This document shows positions 35,735-45,008 of a stretch of DNA of 64,000 nt, piece after piece. The notes beneath the pieces were generated by a model. The model saw nothing but the letters and a program-made list of their open reading frames with translations. It did not search any database and had not been told where the DNA came from. Each line of letters opens with the position of its first letter. The first letter of the stretch is position 1. A program made the position numbers and the translations under genes. The stretch is from a gamma proteobacterium endosymbiont of Lamellibrachia anaximandri (GTDB taxonomy: Bacteria > Pseudomonadota > Gammaproteobacteria > Chromatiales > Chromatiaceae), in assembly GCA_016756855.1 (NCBI GenBank), contig JAESPD010000001.1, positions 159,278-223,277 of the forward strand, given 5' to 3'.

Positions 35735-36570
35735 TACGGCTTATTCGGCAGCGCGGCGTGCAGTTCAGCTACCGCATCGGTGATCATGGGGCCGCCACAT
35801 ATCCAGTATTTGAAGGGGATTTCGATGATGGGACGGTTATGGGTGATGTGGTGCAGCGCAGGGTGTCGAAGTTGCCGCTGGGCCAGTGAGCGGGTCTCTC
35901 CGGTGTAGGTCGAGGAAAAAATTTGATCGGGCTGTCCGAGCAGCAGACTCTCCAGGTCGATGCTGTTGTAGCCGTGGATACCCTTTTCGGCGGCCAGGTT
36001 GGACCAGCCTGCCAGTGCCAGGGCTTCATTCTGCAAGGTGCCGCTACCACTGGTGTATCCTCGCGGCTGGTAGAAGAGGGCCTTTGGTCTCTGGTTGGCG
36101 GGTTGGGGGGGTATTTGCGACAGCGCTGATCGCATCTTATGGATGAGGGCCGTCCCGCGGGCAGGCTGTCCCAACAATTCAGCCAACTGTCGGATATTGC
36201 TTTCGATAGCGCTGATACTGGTGGGCATGGGAAGCCGGGCTACCCGGTAGCCAAGCTTGTCAAGCAGTCCGAGCAGTCGCCGGTCGGTGAATTCAACGGT
36301 GAGGATCAGGTCGGGGTCGAGGGCCAGCAACTCCTCGGGGCGGGCGTGATTGGTCGGGTATCGTATTGCCTCCCCGGCAACAAATGAACTCTCTGGTTGC
36401 AGAGAAAGGTAGCTGACCGAGGCGATCTGATCCGCATCGGCCAGCATCAACAGCAACTGGTCGGTGCAGAGATTGATGGAGACCACCCTGGAGGGTGGTC
36501 TCCCGTCACCCCATGACAGGCCGGCAGCCAGCATGAGCCAGATGAGTATAAATCCGCGTATTCCGGGCAT
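35734..36570 (-). CDS. btuF: Cobalamin periplasmic binding protein
   Basis: 278 residues. Signal peptide (FILIWLMLAAGLSWGD), then a class III binding-protein fold: RVVSINLCTDQLLLMLADADQIASVSYL, PEELLALDPDLILTVEFTDRRLL, and LLLGQPDQIFSSTYTGETRSLA. The single long linking helix pattern fits BtuF/FecB-type proteins. Genomic context (riboswitch and BtuB) points to cobalamin rather than iron chelates. 50 bases downstream of btuB. Confidence 0.88.
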   Translation of the reverse strand: MPGIRGFILIWLMLAAGLSWGDGRPPSRVVSINLCTDQLLLMLADADQIASVSYLSLQPESSFVAGEAIRYPTNHARPEELLALDPDLILTVEFTDRRLLGLLDKLGYRVARLPMPTSISAIESNIRQLAELLGQPARGTALIHKMRSALSQIPPQPANQRPKALFYQPRGYTSGSGTLQNEALALAGWSNLAAEKGIHGYNSIDLESLLLGQPDQIFSSTYTGETRSLAQRQLRHPALHHITHNRPIIEIPFKYWICGGPMITDAVAELHAALPNKP

Positions 36571-36620
36571 CTATCTCTTGGGCCGACTGAATGGGGATTC
36601 AACCGGTGTCTCGTCGATCC

Positions 36621-38576
36621 TCATTGGAAATGATAGGCCAGGGTAAGCCAGAAGTTTCTCTCCGGTGCCGGGAAGTAGGCGTCCCTGGAAGTAAATGTTT
36701 CATCGAATCCTACCGCGCCTGAGCTGGAATAGGCTTTGTCCAGAAGATTGTTAGCCCTTAGTGTGGCATGCCAGTGATCGGCGGCGTAACTCAGGACGCT
36801 GTTGACCACAGCATAGCCACCGAGGGTGGGGAAGTCATTAGCGAAATCGCCCCCCAGTACGCGTTCATCGGCAAACAGGGCCTCCGCGAGCAGTGACCAG
36901 TGGGGGACAAAACCCCAATCGGAGAAGAGACGGGCGCTATTGGTTGAGACCAGCGGAATGCGGTTGCCCTCGAAGGCACCGGCGGTGATCTCCGGGTTGG
37001 TGTAGGTGAAGCTGCCGCCAAGGGTGAGGCTGCTGTTCAAGGCCCATTCACCTTCAAGGATCAGGCCTTCCCTGCGGGTCTTGTCCAGGTTGGTATTGAC
37101 GAATCCGCCGGTATCGAAGCTGATCTCATCGTCCAGATCCAGGCGATAGGCCAGCAGTTTGGCGCGCAGTCCCGGTGTGTTCCATTCAACACCTGCTTCA
37201 TAGGAGGTGCCGGTCTGGTTCTTTATCCCCACGGGTTGACCGAAAACCACGTTGGTGTGCTCGTCGACGGTGGCAAATCGGTAGTTCTGATCGGCGCGGG
37301 CAAACAGCCGCCATGCCGGAGTGGGCTGATAAACCAGGCCCAGGGAGCCGACATTGATGCTGTCATCCAGGTTGTCCGGATCCCCACCGGTGCTGATGGC
37401 GTTTTCCACCGCCGCATGGCGCACTCCGGCCGTGGCAGACCAGGCAGAACTGAAGGGCATCACAACCTGAACGTAGTAGGCATCCACCTCCTGATCGAGT
37501 ATCTGTGGACCGAATGTGGTGATCAACTCATAGTCGGTGCGCTCGTAGTCGGCCCCGGCGGTGATCAGCAGATCGCTCCCGCTGAGAGGGAAGGTGCCGA
37601 TGAAACGGGGATTCAGCCCCCGTACGGTACGGTCCTGGGTCGACAGTGAACCGGGAAAGGCGCGGAAGCTGGTCTGAAAGTCCCGGTCATTGCGGCGGTA
37701 GGTAAATTCACCTTCGAAGCGCCAGGAAGGGTCGATCTCATGGCGCAGTCCGATGCGGCTGACGCGTGTCCGGCTGTCGCTGAAATCCCCCTTATAGGCA
37801 GCGGCGGATTGTCGACGATCCTGCTCAAGCTCGGCCTGGAAAAGGGAGCCGGGCAGTTGCTCTTCATCATGGAGAAATTGCTGCTCAAAAAATATGTTGC
37901 CGCTTTGATAGCCGTAATCCAAACGCAGGTTCAGCGCTTTGCGATCGGTCTCGTTGTTGTCCCTGTAGTTATCGTTATGCTGCTTGTCTGCGGAGATCTG
38001 ATAACTGAGCCCGTTTTCCAGCCGGTCACCTATTCCGGCGCGGATATTATATCCATGATAATTACCGGCGCCGGCGAGCACGTCTGCCTGGAAACCTTCG
38101 GATTGCTGCGTGATGATGTTGATAACGCCACCCACGGCCTGATTACCGAAGAGGATGCCGGCGCTGCCCTGGATGATCTCGATGCGCTCGACCTGCTGCA
38201 GGTCGATGCTGTTGAGATCGGGGTTGGCCCTGTCGCTGCTGTTGTTCAGACGGCGTCCATTGAGCAGTATCAGGGTGTTGGCGCCTGCGGTGGGACCAAA
38301 TCCGCGCATGTCGATGGTTGCGTTGCGGCCGCTGCCACTCAGGTCATCTATCTGGATCCCGCCTCGGCCCCGCAGGATCTCAGAGAGATCCCTGGCATGG
38401 TATTTCTGGATCTCCTGCCGTGTGATGATGGTGATGCTGGCTGGCGTGGTGATGGTGGGCTGTTCGCTGCGCGAGGCGCTTACGACGAGAGTGGGCAGAA
38501 CCAGTTCGGCCTGACCGGGAATACTGCACAGGGCGGTAAACCCTGCAAGCAGCAGATTGACGGGGGTCTTGTTCAT
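36621..38576 (-). CDS. btuB: TonB-dependent cobalamin receptor
   Basis: 651 residues from the ATG at 38576, which has GGGAGAAG upstream and opens a signal peptide (LLLAGFTALCSIPGQAE). The long upstream frame lies in the riboswitch. TonB box region PTLVVSASRSEQ, plug domain (ITIITRQEIQKYHARDLSEILRGRGG, NTLILLNGRRLNN, IEIIQGSAGILFGNQAVGGVINI), then a 22-strand barrel ending in aromatic YHFQ. It moves vitamin B12 across the outer membrane. It is controlled by the cobalamin riboswitch just upstream. Confidence 0.92.
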   Translation of the reverse strand: MNKTPVNLLLAGFTALCSIPGQAELVLPTLVVSASRSEQPTITTPASITIITRQEIQKYHARDLSEILRGRGGIQIDDLSGSGRNATIDMRGFGPTAGANTLILLNGRRLNNSSDRANPDLNSIDLQQVERIEIIQGSAGILFGNQAVGGVINIITQQSEGFQADVLAGAGNYHGYNIRAGIGDRLENGLSYQISADKQHNDNYRDNNETDRKALNLRLDYGYQSGNIFFEQQFLHDEEQLPGSLFQAELEQDRRQSAAAYKGDFSDSRTRVSRIGLRHEIDPSWRFEGEFTYRRNDRDFQTSFRAFPGSLSTQDRTVRGLNPRFIGTFPLSGSDLLITAGADYERTDYELITTFGPQILDQEVDAYYVQVVMPFSSAWSATAGVRHAAVENAISTGGDPDNLDDSINVGSLGLVYQPTPAWRLFARADQNYRFATVDEHTNVVFGQPVGIKNQTGTSYEAGVEWNTPGLRAKLLAYRLDLDDEISFDTGGFVNTNLDKTRREGLILEGEWALNSSLTLGGSFTYTNPEITAGAFEGNRIPLVSTNSARLFSDWGFVPHWSLLAEALFADERVLGGDFANDFPTLGGYAVVNSVLSYAADHWHATLRANNLLDKAYSSSGAVGFDETFTSRDAYFPAPERNFWLTLAYHFQ

Positions 38577-38714
38577 TTTCTTCTCCCATTGGCGCACACC
38601 CGCGCCGTTAGATGCTGGATTTAGGGGGGTGGGGAGGAGAAGGCAGCGGGAGACAGGCCGCTGGATCGGCTGGCCTGGAAAACCGGCTGGTGTCGCCCTC
38701 CGCCACACTGTTTA

Positions 38715-38910
38715 TTGTCTGCAGGCCGGTCTCCGGACTCACAGACGGGAGGCTATCCTGGTTACAACGCCTTCCCATGCACACAGTCGTGGCACAGTGG
38801 CTTGTTGAAACCTTGCGTCTGTTTACCGTTGCGGGGGCAGTGCCGGGTCTTCACCGGCTTCCCGATTATCCCGATGCATCACATCGGGTACCTTGCAGGG
38901 GGTGGTAAAC
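38715..38910 (-). promoter_or_regulatory. Cobalamin (AdoCbl) riboswitch
   Basis: On the minus strand, CAAGGTACCCGATG leads into GGGAAGCCGGTGAAGACCCG, then CACTGCCCCCGCAACGGTAA, GCCACTGTGCCACGACTG, GGGAAGGCG and the B12 box AGTCCGGAGACCGGCC (38724-38739). These are the conserved core elements in their normal order. It lies 140 bases upstream of the TonB-dependent receptor gene. Coenzyme B12 binding is expected to shut off btuB and probably the whole btu cluster. Confidence 0.95.
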
Positions 38911-38978
38911 TACCGGCTCTGGCCGGGCAAATCAAGATAAGATTGACCTTCTTTCGACCAGCCTGTAAGCGGAAATTG

Positions 38979-39569
38979 ATGGGCAGTGACAAGGTGATTC
39001 TCTATCTTCATGGACTCAACAGCGCGGGCAGTTCCGGTAAGGCGACGGTATTCCGGTCGGGGATGGAGCCTGTCGATGTGTTGAGTCCCACCTACCCCGC
39101 GCATCGACCGGCATTGGCGGTCAGGTACCTCTCAGGGGTGTTTGAGAGGCTTCTCCCCCTGCAGGAGCCGCTACTGCTGGTGGGCAGTTCCATGGGAGGG
39201 TTTTATGGACAGCACCTGGCGAGGCATTTTCCGCTTGATCACCTGGTGATGATCAACCCGGCGTTGCGTCCCTGGGATCTGCTGCCCCAGGTTGCCGGCT
39301 GGCAATACAACGAGGCGTTGGATGAGCGCTATATTCTCTCTGCGCAGGATATCGAATCGACCCGGCAGTTTGCGCTGGAAGGCGTGGATGACGGGATCGC
39401 CACCACGCTCCTGCTCGATAAAGGAGATGAGCTGATCGACTACCGAATCGCCGAATCGATCTATGCGGGGATTGGCCGGGTGGAGCTGTTCGACGGCGGC
39501 AGCCACGCCTTCGAATACATGGATGAGGCGGTGAAGATCGTTGCTGGGATTTATGAAAGATTGCGCTGA
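38979..39569 (+). CDS. YqiA-like alpha/beta hydrolase (UPF0227 esterase)
   Basis: 196 residues from the ATG at 38979. The upstream extension of the frame crosses the riboswitch and is not coding. YqiA marks: ILYLHGLNSAGSSGKA, nucleophile motif LLVGSSMGGFYGQHLA, MINPALRPWDLL, and GIGRVELFDGGSHAFEYMDEAVK with the catalytic His. A small cytoplasmic esterase; substrate unknown. A REP-like repeat follows directly. Confidence 0.88.
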   Translation: MGSDKVILYLHGLNSAGSSGKATVFRSGMEPVDVLSPTYPAHRPALAVRYLSGVFERLLPLQEPLLLVGSSMGGFYGQHLARHFPLDHLVMINPALRPWDLLPQVAGWQYNEALDERYILSAQDIESTRQFALEGVDDGIATTLLLDKGDELIDYRIAESIYAGIGRVELFDGGSHAFEYMDEAVKIVAGIYERLR

Positions 39570-39570
39570 C

Positions 39571-39657
39571 GTAGGCCCGATCAAGCGTAGCGGATCGGGC
39601 GATCCGAGGTTGAGGCAAAGCTGTGCCGCCGGTTCCGCTACGCTTGAACCTGCCTAC
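39571..39657. repeat. REP-like palindrome
   Basis: GTAGGCCCGATCAAGCGTAG starts the left arm and the inverse arm (GGTTCCGCTACGCTTGAACC, then TGCCTAC) ends it, giving a long imperfect hairpin. The left arm matches 16425-16454. It lies between the convergent yqiA-like and topA genes and could act as a transcript end for both. Confidence 0.65.
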
Positions 39658-39662
39658 AGTCT

Positions 39663-41951
39663 TTAGGCATCCGACGGCGGATCGTACGGCTCCGCAAAGG
39701 AGCACTCCCTCTGTGGACAGACCTTTTCCGTGCCATTGCGTTTGGTGGTTTTGATGGTCAGTACCGGCCAGCCGCACTTGGGACAGGGTTCCTCCACCGG
39801 CTGGTTCCAGATTGCGTAGTCGCAGTCGGGGTAAGTGGAGCAGGAGTAGAAAATCTTGCCGCGCCGTGATTTGCGCTTCAGCAGGGTGCCCTTGTGGCAC
39901 TTGGGACAACTGACGCCGGTGTCTTCCGGTTTCTCCAGCGGTTCGATATAGCGACACTTGGGATAGCCTGAGCAGCCGATGAACTTGCCGTAGCGGCCTT
40001 TTTTGATGACCAGGTCCGAGCTGCATTCGGGACACTGGCGCCCCTCCACGATTTCCGGTTCCTCACGCTCTTCCGCGTTGCCGTTAAGGTCGCGGGTGTA
40101 GTCGCAGGTTGGATAGTTGGTGCAGCCGATGAATCGACCGTGGCGGCCGAGACGGATCGAGAGTTGTTCTCCACACTTCGGACACTTCTCGTCAAGAGCC
40201 TCATGGGTAACGTCGCTGCGTTTGACGTTCTCCTGGGTATGGTCGATACGCTCCTTGAAAGGCCCCCAAAATTTCTGCAGCAGCGGCACCCAATCCTCTT
40301 CGCCTCGGGATACGGCGTCGAGTTCGTCTTCAAGTTTCGCGGTGAAATCGTAGTCCACGTAGCGTGTGAAGTAGTCGGTCAGGAACTTGTTGACCACCCG
40401 ACCGACATCGGTTGGCTGGAAGCGCTTCTTCTCCAGGGTGACGTATTCGCGATCCTGCAGCGTGGAGATGATCGAAGCATAGGTGGAGGGGCGGCCGATG
40501 CCATGCTCTTCCAGGGCCTTTACCAGGCTTGCCTCGCTGTATCTTGGAGGCGGTTCGGTAAAATGCTGCTCAGGACGGATCGCTTTGAGTGGCAAGGTCT
40601 CACCCTCGTTAAGGGGCGGCAGCATCTTTTCGTCCCCGGCACCCTTGGCGGCGTCGTCTTTACCTTCAAGGTAGACCGCCATAAAGCCGGGTTTGGCAAT
40701 GGTGGAGCCGGTGGCGCGAAAGATATTGCCTTCACCACACTGCAGATCCGCCGCGACGGTGTGAATGGTTGCGTGGATCATCTGGCAGGCCACTGCCCGC
40801 TTCCAGATCAACTCGTAGAGTCGTGCCTGATCTTTGCTCAGGTGGTTTTTGATCTCTTGAGGGACACGTTCGACCGCAGTGGGACGTATGGCCTCGTGGG
40901 CCTCCTGGGCGTTCTTTGCCTTGGTCTTGAAATGGCGGGCCTCTTTGGGTAGCTGGTCATTGCCGTAGCGTTCGGCGATAAAGGCGCGGAAATCCTCCAG
41001 TGCTTCGTTCGCCAGGTTTACCGAGTCGGTACGCATGTAGGTGATCAGGCCGACGGTGCCTTCCCCCACGTCGACACCTTCATAGAGCTGTTGGGCGACG
41101 CGCATGGTGCGCTGGGTGGTGAACCCGAGCTTGCGGGCCGCCTCCTGCTGCAGGGTGGAAGTGGTGAATGGCGGTGCCGGATTGCGGCGCCGCTGCTTCT
41201 TTTCGACCTTGGCAATCAGCAGGCCGTTCTTGCCCGCTGCCTGTAGAACCTGTTCTGTCTTGCTTGCATCACCTTCGTTGGTGATGCTGAATTTATCCAG
41301 TTTCTCGTTCTGGAAATGGGTAAGCTTGGCGCTGAAGGGCTGATTGTCCTTTTCGGTATCGGCCTCGATGGTCCAGAACTCTTCCGCCTTGAAGGCCTCT
41401 ATCTCCAGTTCCCGTTCCACGATCATGCGCAGGGCCGGGCTCTGCACCCGGCCGGCGGAGAGGCCCCGGCGTACCTTTTTCCACAGCAGCGGGGAGAGGT
41501 TGAAGCCCACCAGATAATCGAGTGCGCGGCGCGCCTGCTGGGCATCGATCAGGTCGTGGGAGAGTTCCCGTGGATTGGCGATGGCGTCGTTGACTGCCTT
41601 CTTCGTGATCTCATTGAAGACCACCCGGCGTACCGCCTTGTTCTTCAGCTTGCCCTTGGCCTTGAGCAGTTCCACAAGGTGCCAGGAGATGGCTTCACCC
41701 TCGCGGTCCGGATCGGTTGCGAGATATAGAGTGTCGGCCTTCTTCAATGCCTTGGAGATCGCCTGGACGTGGCGTTCATTTCTCTCGATCACTTGGTACT
41801 TCATATCGAAGTTGTGATCGGTATCGACAGCGCCCTCCTTGGGGATCAGATCCCTGACGTGACCGCAGGAGGCGAGAACTTCAAAATCCTTTCCCAGGTA
41901 TTTTTCGATGGTTTTGGATTTTGCCGGTGATTCGACTATGACCAGATTCAT
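39663..41951 (-). CDS. topA: DNA topoisomerase I
   Basis: 762 residues. Toprim domain at the start (MNLVIVESPAKSKTIEKYLG, ATDPDREGEAISWHL), type IA core with the nicking Tyr305 in GLITYMRTDSVN, and PSTYASIISTLQDREYV. The C-terminus carries four C4 zinc-finger-like repeats (CPKCGEQLSIRLGRHGRFIGC, CPECSSDLVIKKGRYGKFIGC, CPKCHKGTLLKRKSRRGKIF and CPKCGWPVLTIK). It relaxes negative supercoils. A terminator separates it from smg upstream. Confidence 0.97.
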   Translation of the reverse strand: MNLVIVESPAKSKTIEKYLGKDFEVLASCGHVRDLIPKEGAVDTDHNFDMKYQVIERNERHVQAISKALKKADTLYLATDPDREGEAISWHLVELLKAKGKLKNKAVRRVVFNEITKKAVNDAIANPRELSHDLIDAQQARRALDYLVGFNLSPLLWKKVRRGLSAGRVQSPALRMIVERELEIEAFKAEEFWTIEADTEKDNQPFSAKLTHFQNEKLDKFSITNEGDASKTEQVLQAAGKNGLLIAKVEKKQRRRNPAPPFTTSTLQQEAARKLGFTTQRTMRVAQQLYEGVDVGEGTVGLITYMRTDSVNLANEALEDFRAFIAERYGNDQLPKEARHFKTKAKNAQEAHEAIRPTAVERVPQEIKNHLSKDQARLYELIWKRAVACQMIHATIHTVAADLQCGEGNIFRATGSTIAKPGFMAVYLEGKDDAAKGAGDEKMLPPLNEGETLPLKAIRPEQHFTEPPPRYSEASLVKALEEHGIGRPSTYASIISTLQDREYVTLEKKRFQPTDVGRVVNKFLTDYFTRYVDYDFTAKLEDELDAVSRGEEDWVPLLQKFWGPFKERIDHTQENVKRSDVTHEALDEKCPKCGEQLSIRLGRHGRFIGCTNYPTCDYTRDLNGNAEEREEPEIVEGRQCPECSSDLVIKKGRYGKFIGCSGYPKCRYIEPLEKPEDTGVSCPKCHKGTLLKRKSRRGKIFYSCSTYPDCDYAIWNQPVEEPCPKCGWPVLTIKTTKRNGTEKVCPQRECSFAEPYDPPSDA

Positions 41952-41971
41952 GGGGCTATATTGGCTTCAAT

Positions 41972-42002
41972 AAAAAAACGCGGGACAGCAGCCGCCCCGC
42001 GT
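41972..42002 (-). terminator. Intrinsic terminator after smg
   Basis: Minus strand: ACGCGGG, 11-base loop, CCCGCGT then a run of T. Lies 20 bases after the smg stop and just before topA. Confidence 0.85.
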
Positions 42003-42022
42003 ATGGATTGTTCAGTTCAGGT

Positions 42023-42499
42023 TTAGTGCAGGTAGACAGGGGCTTCGTTGTAGACCATGTCTTCCATGCGGGCGAAGGCAGCTTCCTGGCCCGGCTGATT
42101 CATCAGAACCAGTAAAACGATCCACTTCAACTCCTCTTCAGAGATGAAGGGGGTGTCCAGCGCCAGCGCCCGATCGATAACCAGTTCACGTGCAGTCTGG
42201 GTGAGGATGGAGTTCTGCTCCAGAAACATCAGCGGGCCGCGGGAGTCTGCGTCGAGGCGGGTGTACTCCTCATCGGTGAAGATGCGCAGAGAGTGATCCC
42301 CGGAGACGCTGCCAGCCGGTGTCTCATAACTATCGGCAAGCTCGTCCAGCCAGCTGAAGGCCTTTTCCACCTCGCCGGAGGGAAATCCGGCCTGGGCAAG
42401 CTCGTCGCGCAGCTCATTATGATCTGCAGGGGGAGCCTGTTCCCCGTCCATGTAGTTCTCGTAGAGGTAGATCAGGATGTCGACCACGTTCTCGTTCAT
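42023..42499 (-). CDS. smg: Smg protein (DUF494)
   Basis: 158 residues. The Smg family pattern is complete: VVDILIYLYENYMDGE at the start, LAQAGFPSGEVEKAFSWLDEL, LRIFTDEEYTRLDADSRGPLMFLEQNSIL, and ELKWIVLLVLMNQPGQEAAFARMEDMV. Function unknown; it lies next to dprA in many gammaproteobacteria, as here (27 bases downstream of dprA). Confidence 0.95.
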   Translation of the reverse strand: MNENVVDILIYLYENYMDGEQAPPADHNELRDELAQAGFPSGEVEKAFSWLDELADSYETPAGSVSGDHSLRIFTDEEYTRLDADSRGPLMFLEQNSILTQTARELVIDRALALDTPFISEEELKWIVLLVLMNQPGQEAAFARMEDMVYNEAPVYLH

Positions 42500-42526
42500 G
42501 CGCTCTCTCTCCCACAGTTGCGGGAA

Positions 42527-43657
42527 TTACGATTTTTCGGTGCGGCAATAGTATCCGCCGGGTGCGGATGATACATATTCTTCCAGTTCGAGCAATAGCA
42601 GCATGGACGAAACTGCTTCCGGGGTCAAACCCGTCGTAGCGATCAGGGCGTCGGCGGAGATGGGGTCATAGCCCATGGAATCCAATAGTTTATGGTAGTC
42701 AGGGTCGAGCTGAAAGCCGGGGTTCTCACTCTCCGGTGTGTGGGTCGGCGCGGGTGTCTCCATCGTGCCAAGCAGTGAGGATAACTCATCAACGATATCC
42801 TGGCCGGTCTCCACCAGCTTTGCACCCTGGCGAATCAGGGCATGGCAGCCGCGGGCCTGAGGGTTGTGGATAGAGCCGGGGATGGCGAAAACCTCACGAT
42901 CCTGTTCCACGGCGAGGCGGGCGGTGATCAGGGAGCCGCTCTGTAGAGCTGCCTCTACCACCAGAGTGCCTACAGAGAGGCCGCTGATAATCCGGTTGCG
43001 GCGGGGGAAGTTCTCCGGTCTGGGCGCGGTGCCTGGCGGGAATTCGGAGACAAGAACCCCCTTTTCGGCGATTTTGTGCGCCAGGTCACGGTGTCTGGCC
43101 GGGTAGACACGGTCAAGCCCCGTGCCGGTGACTGCGATAGTGGTGCCCTTCCGCAGAGCGCCCTCATGAGCAGCGGCATCAATTCCCACCGCCAGGCCGC
43201 TGGTGATCGTGATGCCTGCAGCGGCAAGATAGGCAGCAAAGTTGCGGGCGTTGCTGAGACCGGCGGGAGAGGGGTTCCTGCTGCCGACAATAGCGAGTTG
43301 CGGTTGGCAGAGGTGTGCTGGATCGCCATGCACAAACAGCAGAGGCGGTGGATCCGCGATTGCAGCCAGCAGCGGTGGATAGCCTGTCTCCGTCACTGTC
43401 AGCAGGCGGTTATCCGGCTGATCCAGCCACTCCAGGGATGGCTGTATGCCATTGAGATTTTCGGCAAAGAGGTGGTCAATACTCTTTTGCTGCAGGCCGG
43501 TATCCCGCAGCTCGGTGCGAGTCGCAGCAAGGACTTTTTCAGGCGAGCCAAAATGGTGTAACAGTTTGAGATAGGTGCGACAGCCGATCCCCGGCGTCTG
43601 ATGGATCAGCAGCCAGGGGATCGGGTCAGCTCGTGGGCTGCTTGCGCTGTCATCCAT
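42527..43657 (-). CDS. dprA: DNA processing protein DprA/Smf
   Basis: 376 residues. SAM-like helical N-terminus (LLIHQTPGIGCRTYLKLLHHFG), then the Rossmann-like DprA core AIVGSRNPSPAGLSNARNFA, TSGLAVGIDAAAHEGAL, AVTGTGLDRVYPARHRDLA, FPRRNRIISGLSVGTLVVEA and GSLITARLAVEQDREVFAIPG. The C-terminus is a winged-helix domain (ISADALIATTGLTPEAVSSMLLLLE). It loads RecA on incoming single-stranded DNA during natural transformation. Upstream partner is the LysM protein, 35 bases away. Confidence 0.95.
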   Translation of the reverse strand: MDDSASSPRADPIPWLLIHQTPGIGCRTYLKLLHHFGSPEKVLAATRTELRDTGLQQKSIDHLFAENLNGIQPSLEWLDQPDNRLLTVTETGYPPLLAAIADPPPLLFVHGDPAHLCQPQLAIVGSRNPSPAGLSNARNFAAYLAAAGITITSGLAVGIDAAAHEGALRKGTTIAVTGTGLDRVYPARHRDLAHKIAEKGVLVSEFPPGTAPRPENFPRRNRIISGLSVGTLVVEAALQSGSLITARLAVEQDREVFAIPGSIHNPQARGCHALIRQGAKLVETGQDIVDELSSLLGTMETPAPTHTPESENPGFQLDPDYHKLLDSMGYDPISADALIATTGLTPEAVSSMLLLLELEEYVSSAPGGYYCRTEKS

Positions 43658-43692
43658 GACAATCCTTTTCCTCGGTGGTGACTGAGTCGATA

Positions 43693-44736
43693 TCAGCCTT
43701 CAGGCGAACGCACCCAGTCCAGCACATGAAGGGGCTGGGTGGCATGCATGATCAAGGCGAAGCTGACGCGCTCGAAGATCCGGAAGACCATCAGCAAGCC
43801 GGCCTCTTCCAGCGGCAGCTTGACGGTCTTGCCGCCGCCAGCGACCACATCACGGATCATCTCTCCGCCTTGGAAGATCTTCATGACATGCCCCGGCTCC
43901 AGGCCGTCGCGATCTCCTTTGTTGAGCACGACCACATTATATTGGCCAATCTGGGAGACGCCGTTGAGTACTGAGATGATTCGTCCCTCCAGATTCGCCT
44001 CGGCTGCCCTGGGCTGAAAGCTGTTGAGTGGTACGCCCTTGGTGATTGGCAACAGTCGGTCGCCGATCACCGACTCCATGGTGGTGGAGACCAGCTCAAA
44101 TTTGGCCGGGTCGCCGGTGCGCTGCAGGTCTGCGGCACCGATGTAGGCGGCTTCGTAGCCGAGCAGTTCGTCCGTATCCGGATCCATGTATGCTTTGCCA
44201 GGGCGGATGACCTCGTATTTGAGTGGATTTTCAGACTCGATGGAGCGGACGTAGAACCGGGTGCCGGCGCCGCCGACGATATGATCATCGAGGAAGTGGA
44301 CCACATAGGGCGCCAGTTCCATCGCCTCTTTCTCCATCACATAGGGGCGGGTCAGGAACTGGGCGATGGCGTCGATGGGGATCATCGGGATCGCCGTATC
44401 CAGTGCGGTGGAGCGAACCCTGGGGGAGAGTTTGAGATGCTGCGAGCCCCGCTGTAGGCTCAGTATCGGCCGCCCATCCCTGTAAGTGAGGACAATCCGG
44501 TCGCCAGGATAGATCAGGTGGGGGTTGGCGATCTGGGGATTGACGTACCACACGTCCGGCCACAGCCAGGGCTCGCGCAGAAAACGGGCTGAAATATCCC
44601 ACAGGGTATCGCCCTTCACCACTTCATAACTTTCCGGGTGCGCTGGGTTTAACTCCACGGCCGCAACGGTCAATACCTGGCCGGAGATGAGAAGGCCGAG
44701 GATGACTCCCAGCAGTTTGTGGCTAAAATAAGGCAT
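43693..44736 (-). CDS. LysM peptidoglycan-binding protein
   Basis: 347 residues. Signal peptide (LLGVILGLLISGQVLTVAAVE) then one LysM domain at about 35-85 (SYEVVKGDTLWDISARFLREPWLWPDVWYVNP...YPGDRIVLTY). The remaining 260 residues form a conserved beta-rich part of unknown function (APYVVHFLDDHIVGGAGTRFYV, VVLNKGDRDGLEPGHVMKIFQGG). It is the usual neighbour of dprA and is divergent from def in many gammaproteobacteria. Probably a periplasmic cell-wall protein. Confidence 0.92.
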   Translation of the reverse strand: MPYFSHKLLGVILGLLISGQVLTVAAVELNPAHPESYEVVKGDTLWDISARFLREPWLWPDVWYVNPQIANPHLIYPGDRIVLTYRDGRPILSLQRGSQHLKLSPRVRSTALDTAIPMIPIDAIAQFLTRPYVMEKEAMELAPYVVHFLDDHIVGGAGTRFYVRSIESENPLKYEVIRPGKAYMDPDTDELLGYEAAYIGAADLQRTGDPAKFELVSTTMESVIGDRLLPITKGVPLNSFQPRAAEANLEGRIISVLNGVSQIGQYNVVVLNKGDRDGLEPGHVMKIFQGGEMIRDVVAGGGKTVKLPLEEAGLLMVFRIFERVSFALIMHATQPLHVLDWVRSPEG

Positions 44737-45008
44737 GATGATTCCTTTGGCTGAGATCCGAATCCGGTAGACTGAAAAAGGTTATTTGTTGCCGGAAATT
44801 GCCCACAGATTCCAATATGATCATAATGTTAGCGCAATTTCCTGCAACTGTTCTATAACTAGGTCTCGAAAAACTGCTCCAATAAGGGGTTTCGGCCGGT
44901 AAGATGGAAACTTGATAATCACACAGTGCCATGTTTGTCGGCCTGTGTCTGTAAGCGACTGAATAACTTTTTACACCGGGCATGATCCCGACAGATTCTG
45001 GAAAACCG

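Noticed and set aside
37740..38624. Plus-strand open frame over btuB
   Set aside because: Antisense to the receptor's plug and barrel; no domain.
38715..38978. N-terminal 88-residue extension of the yqiA-like gene
   Set aside because: This stretch is the antisense of the cobalamin riboswitch and adds residues not found in the family.
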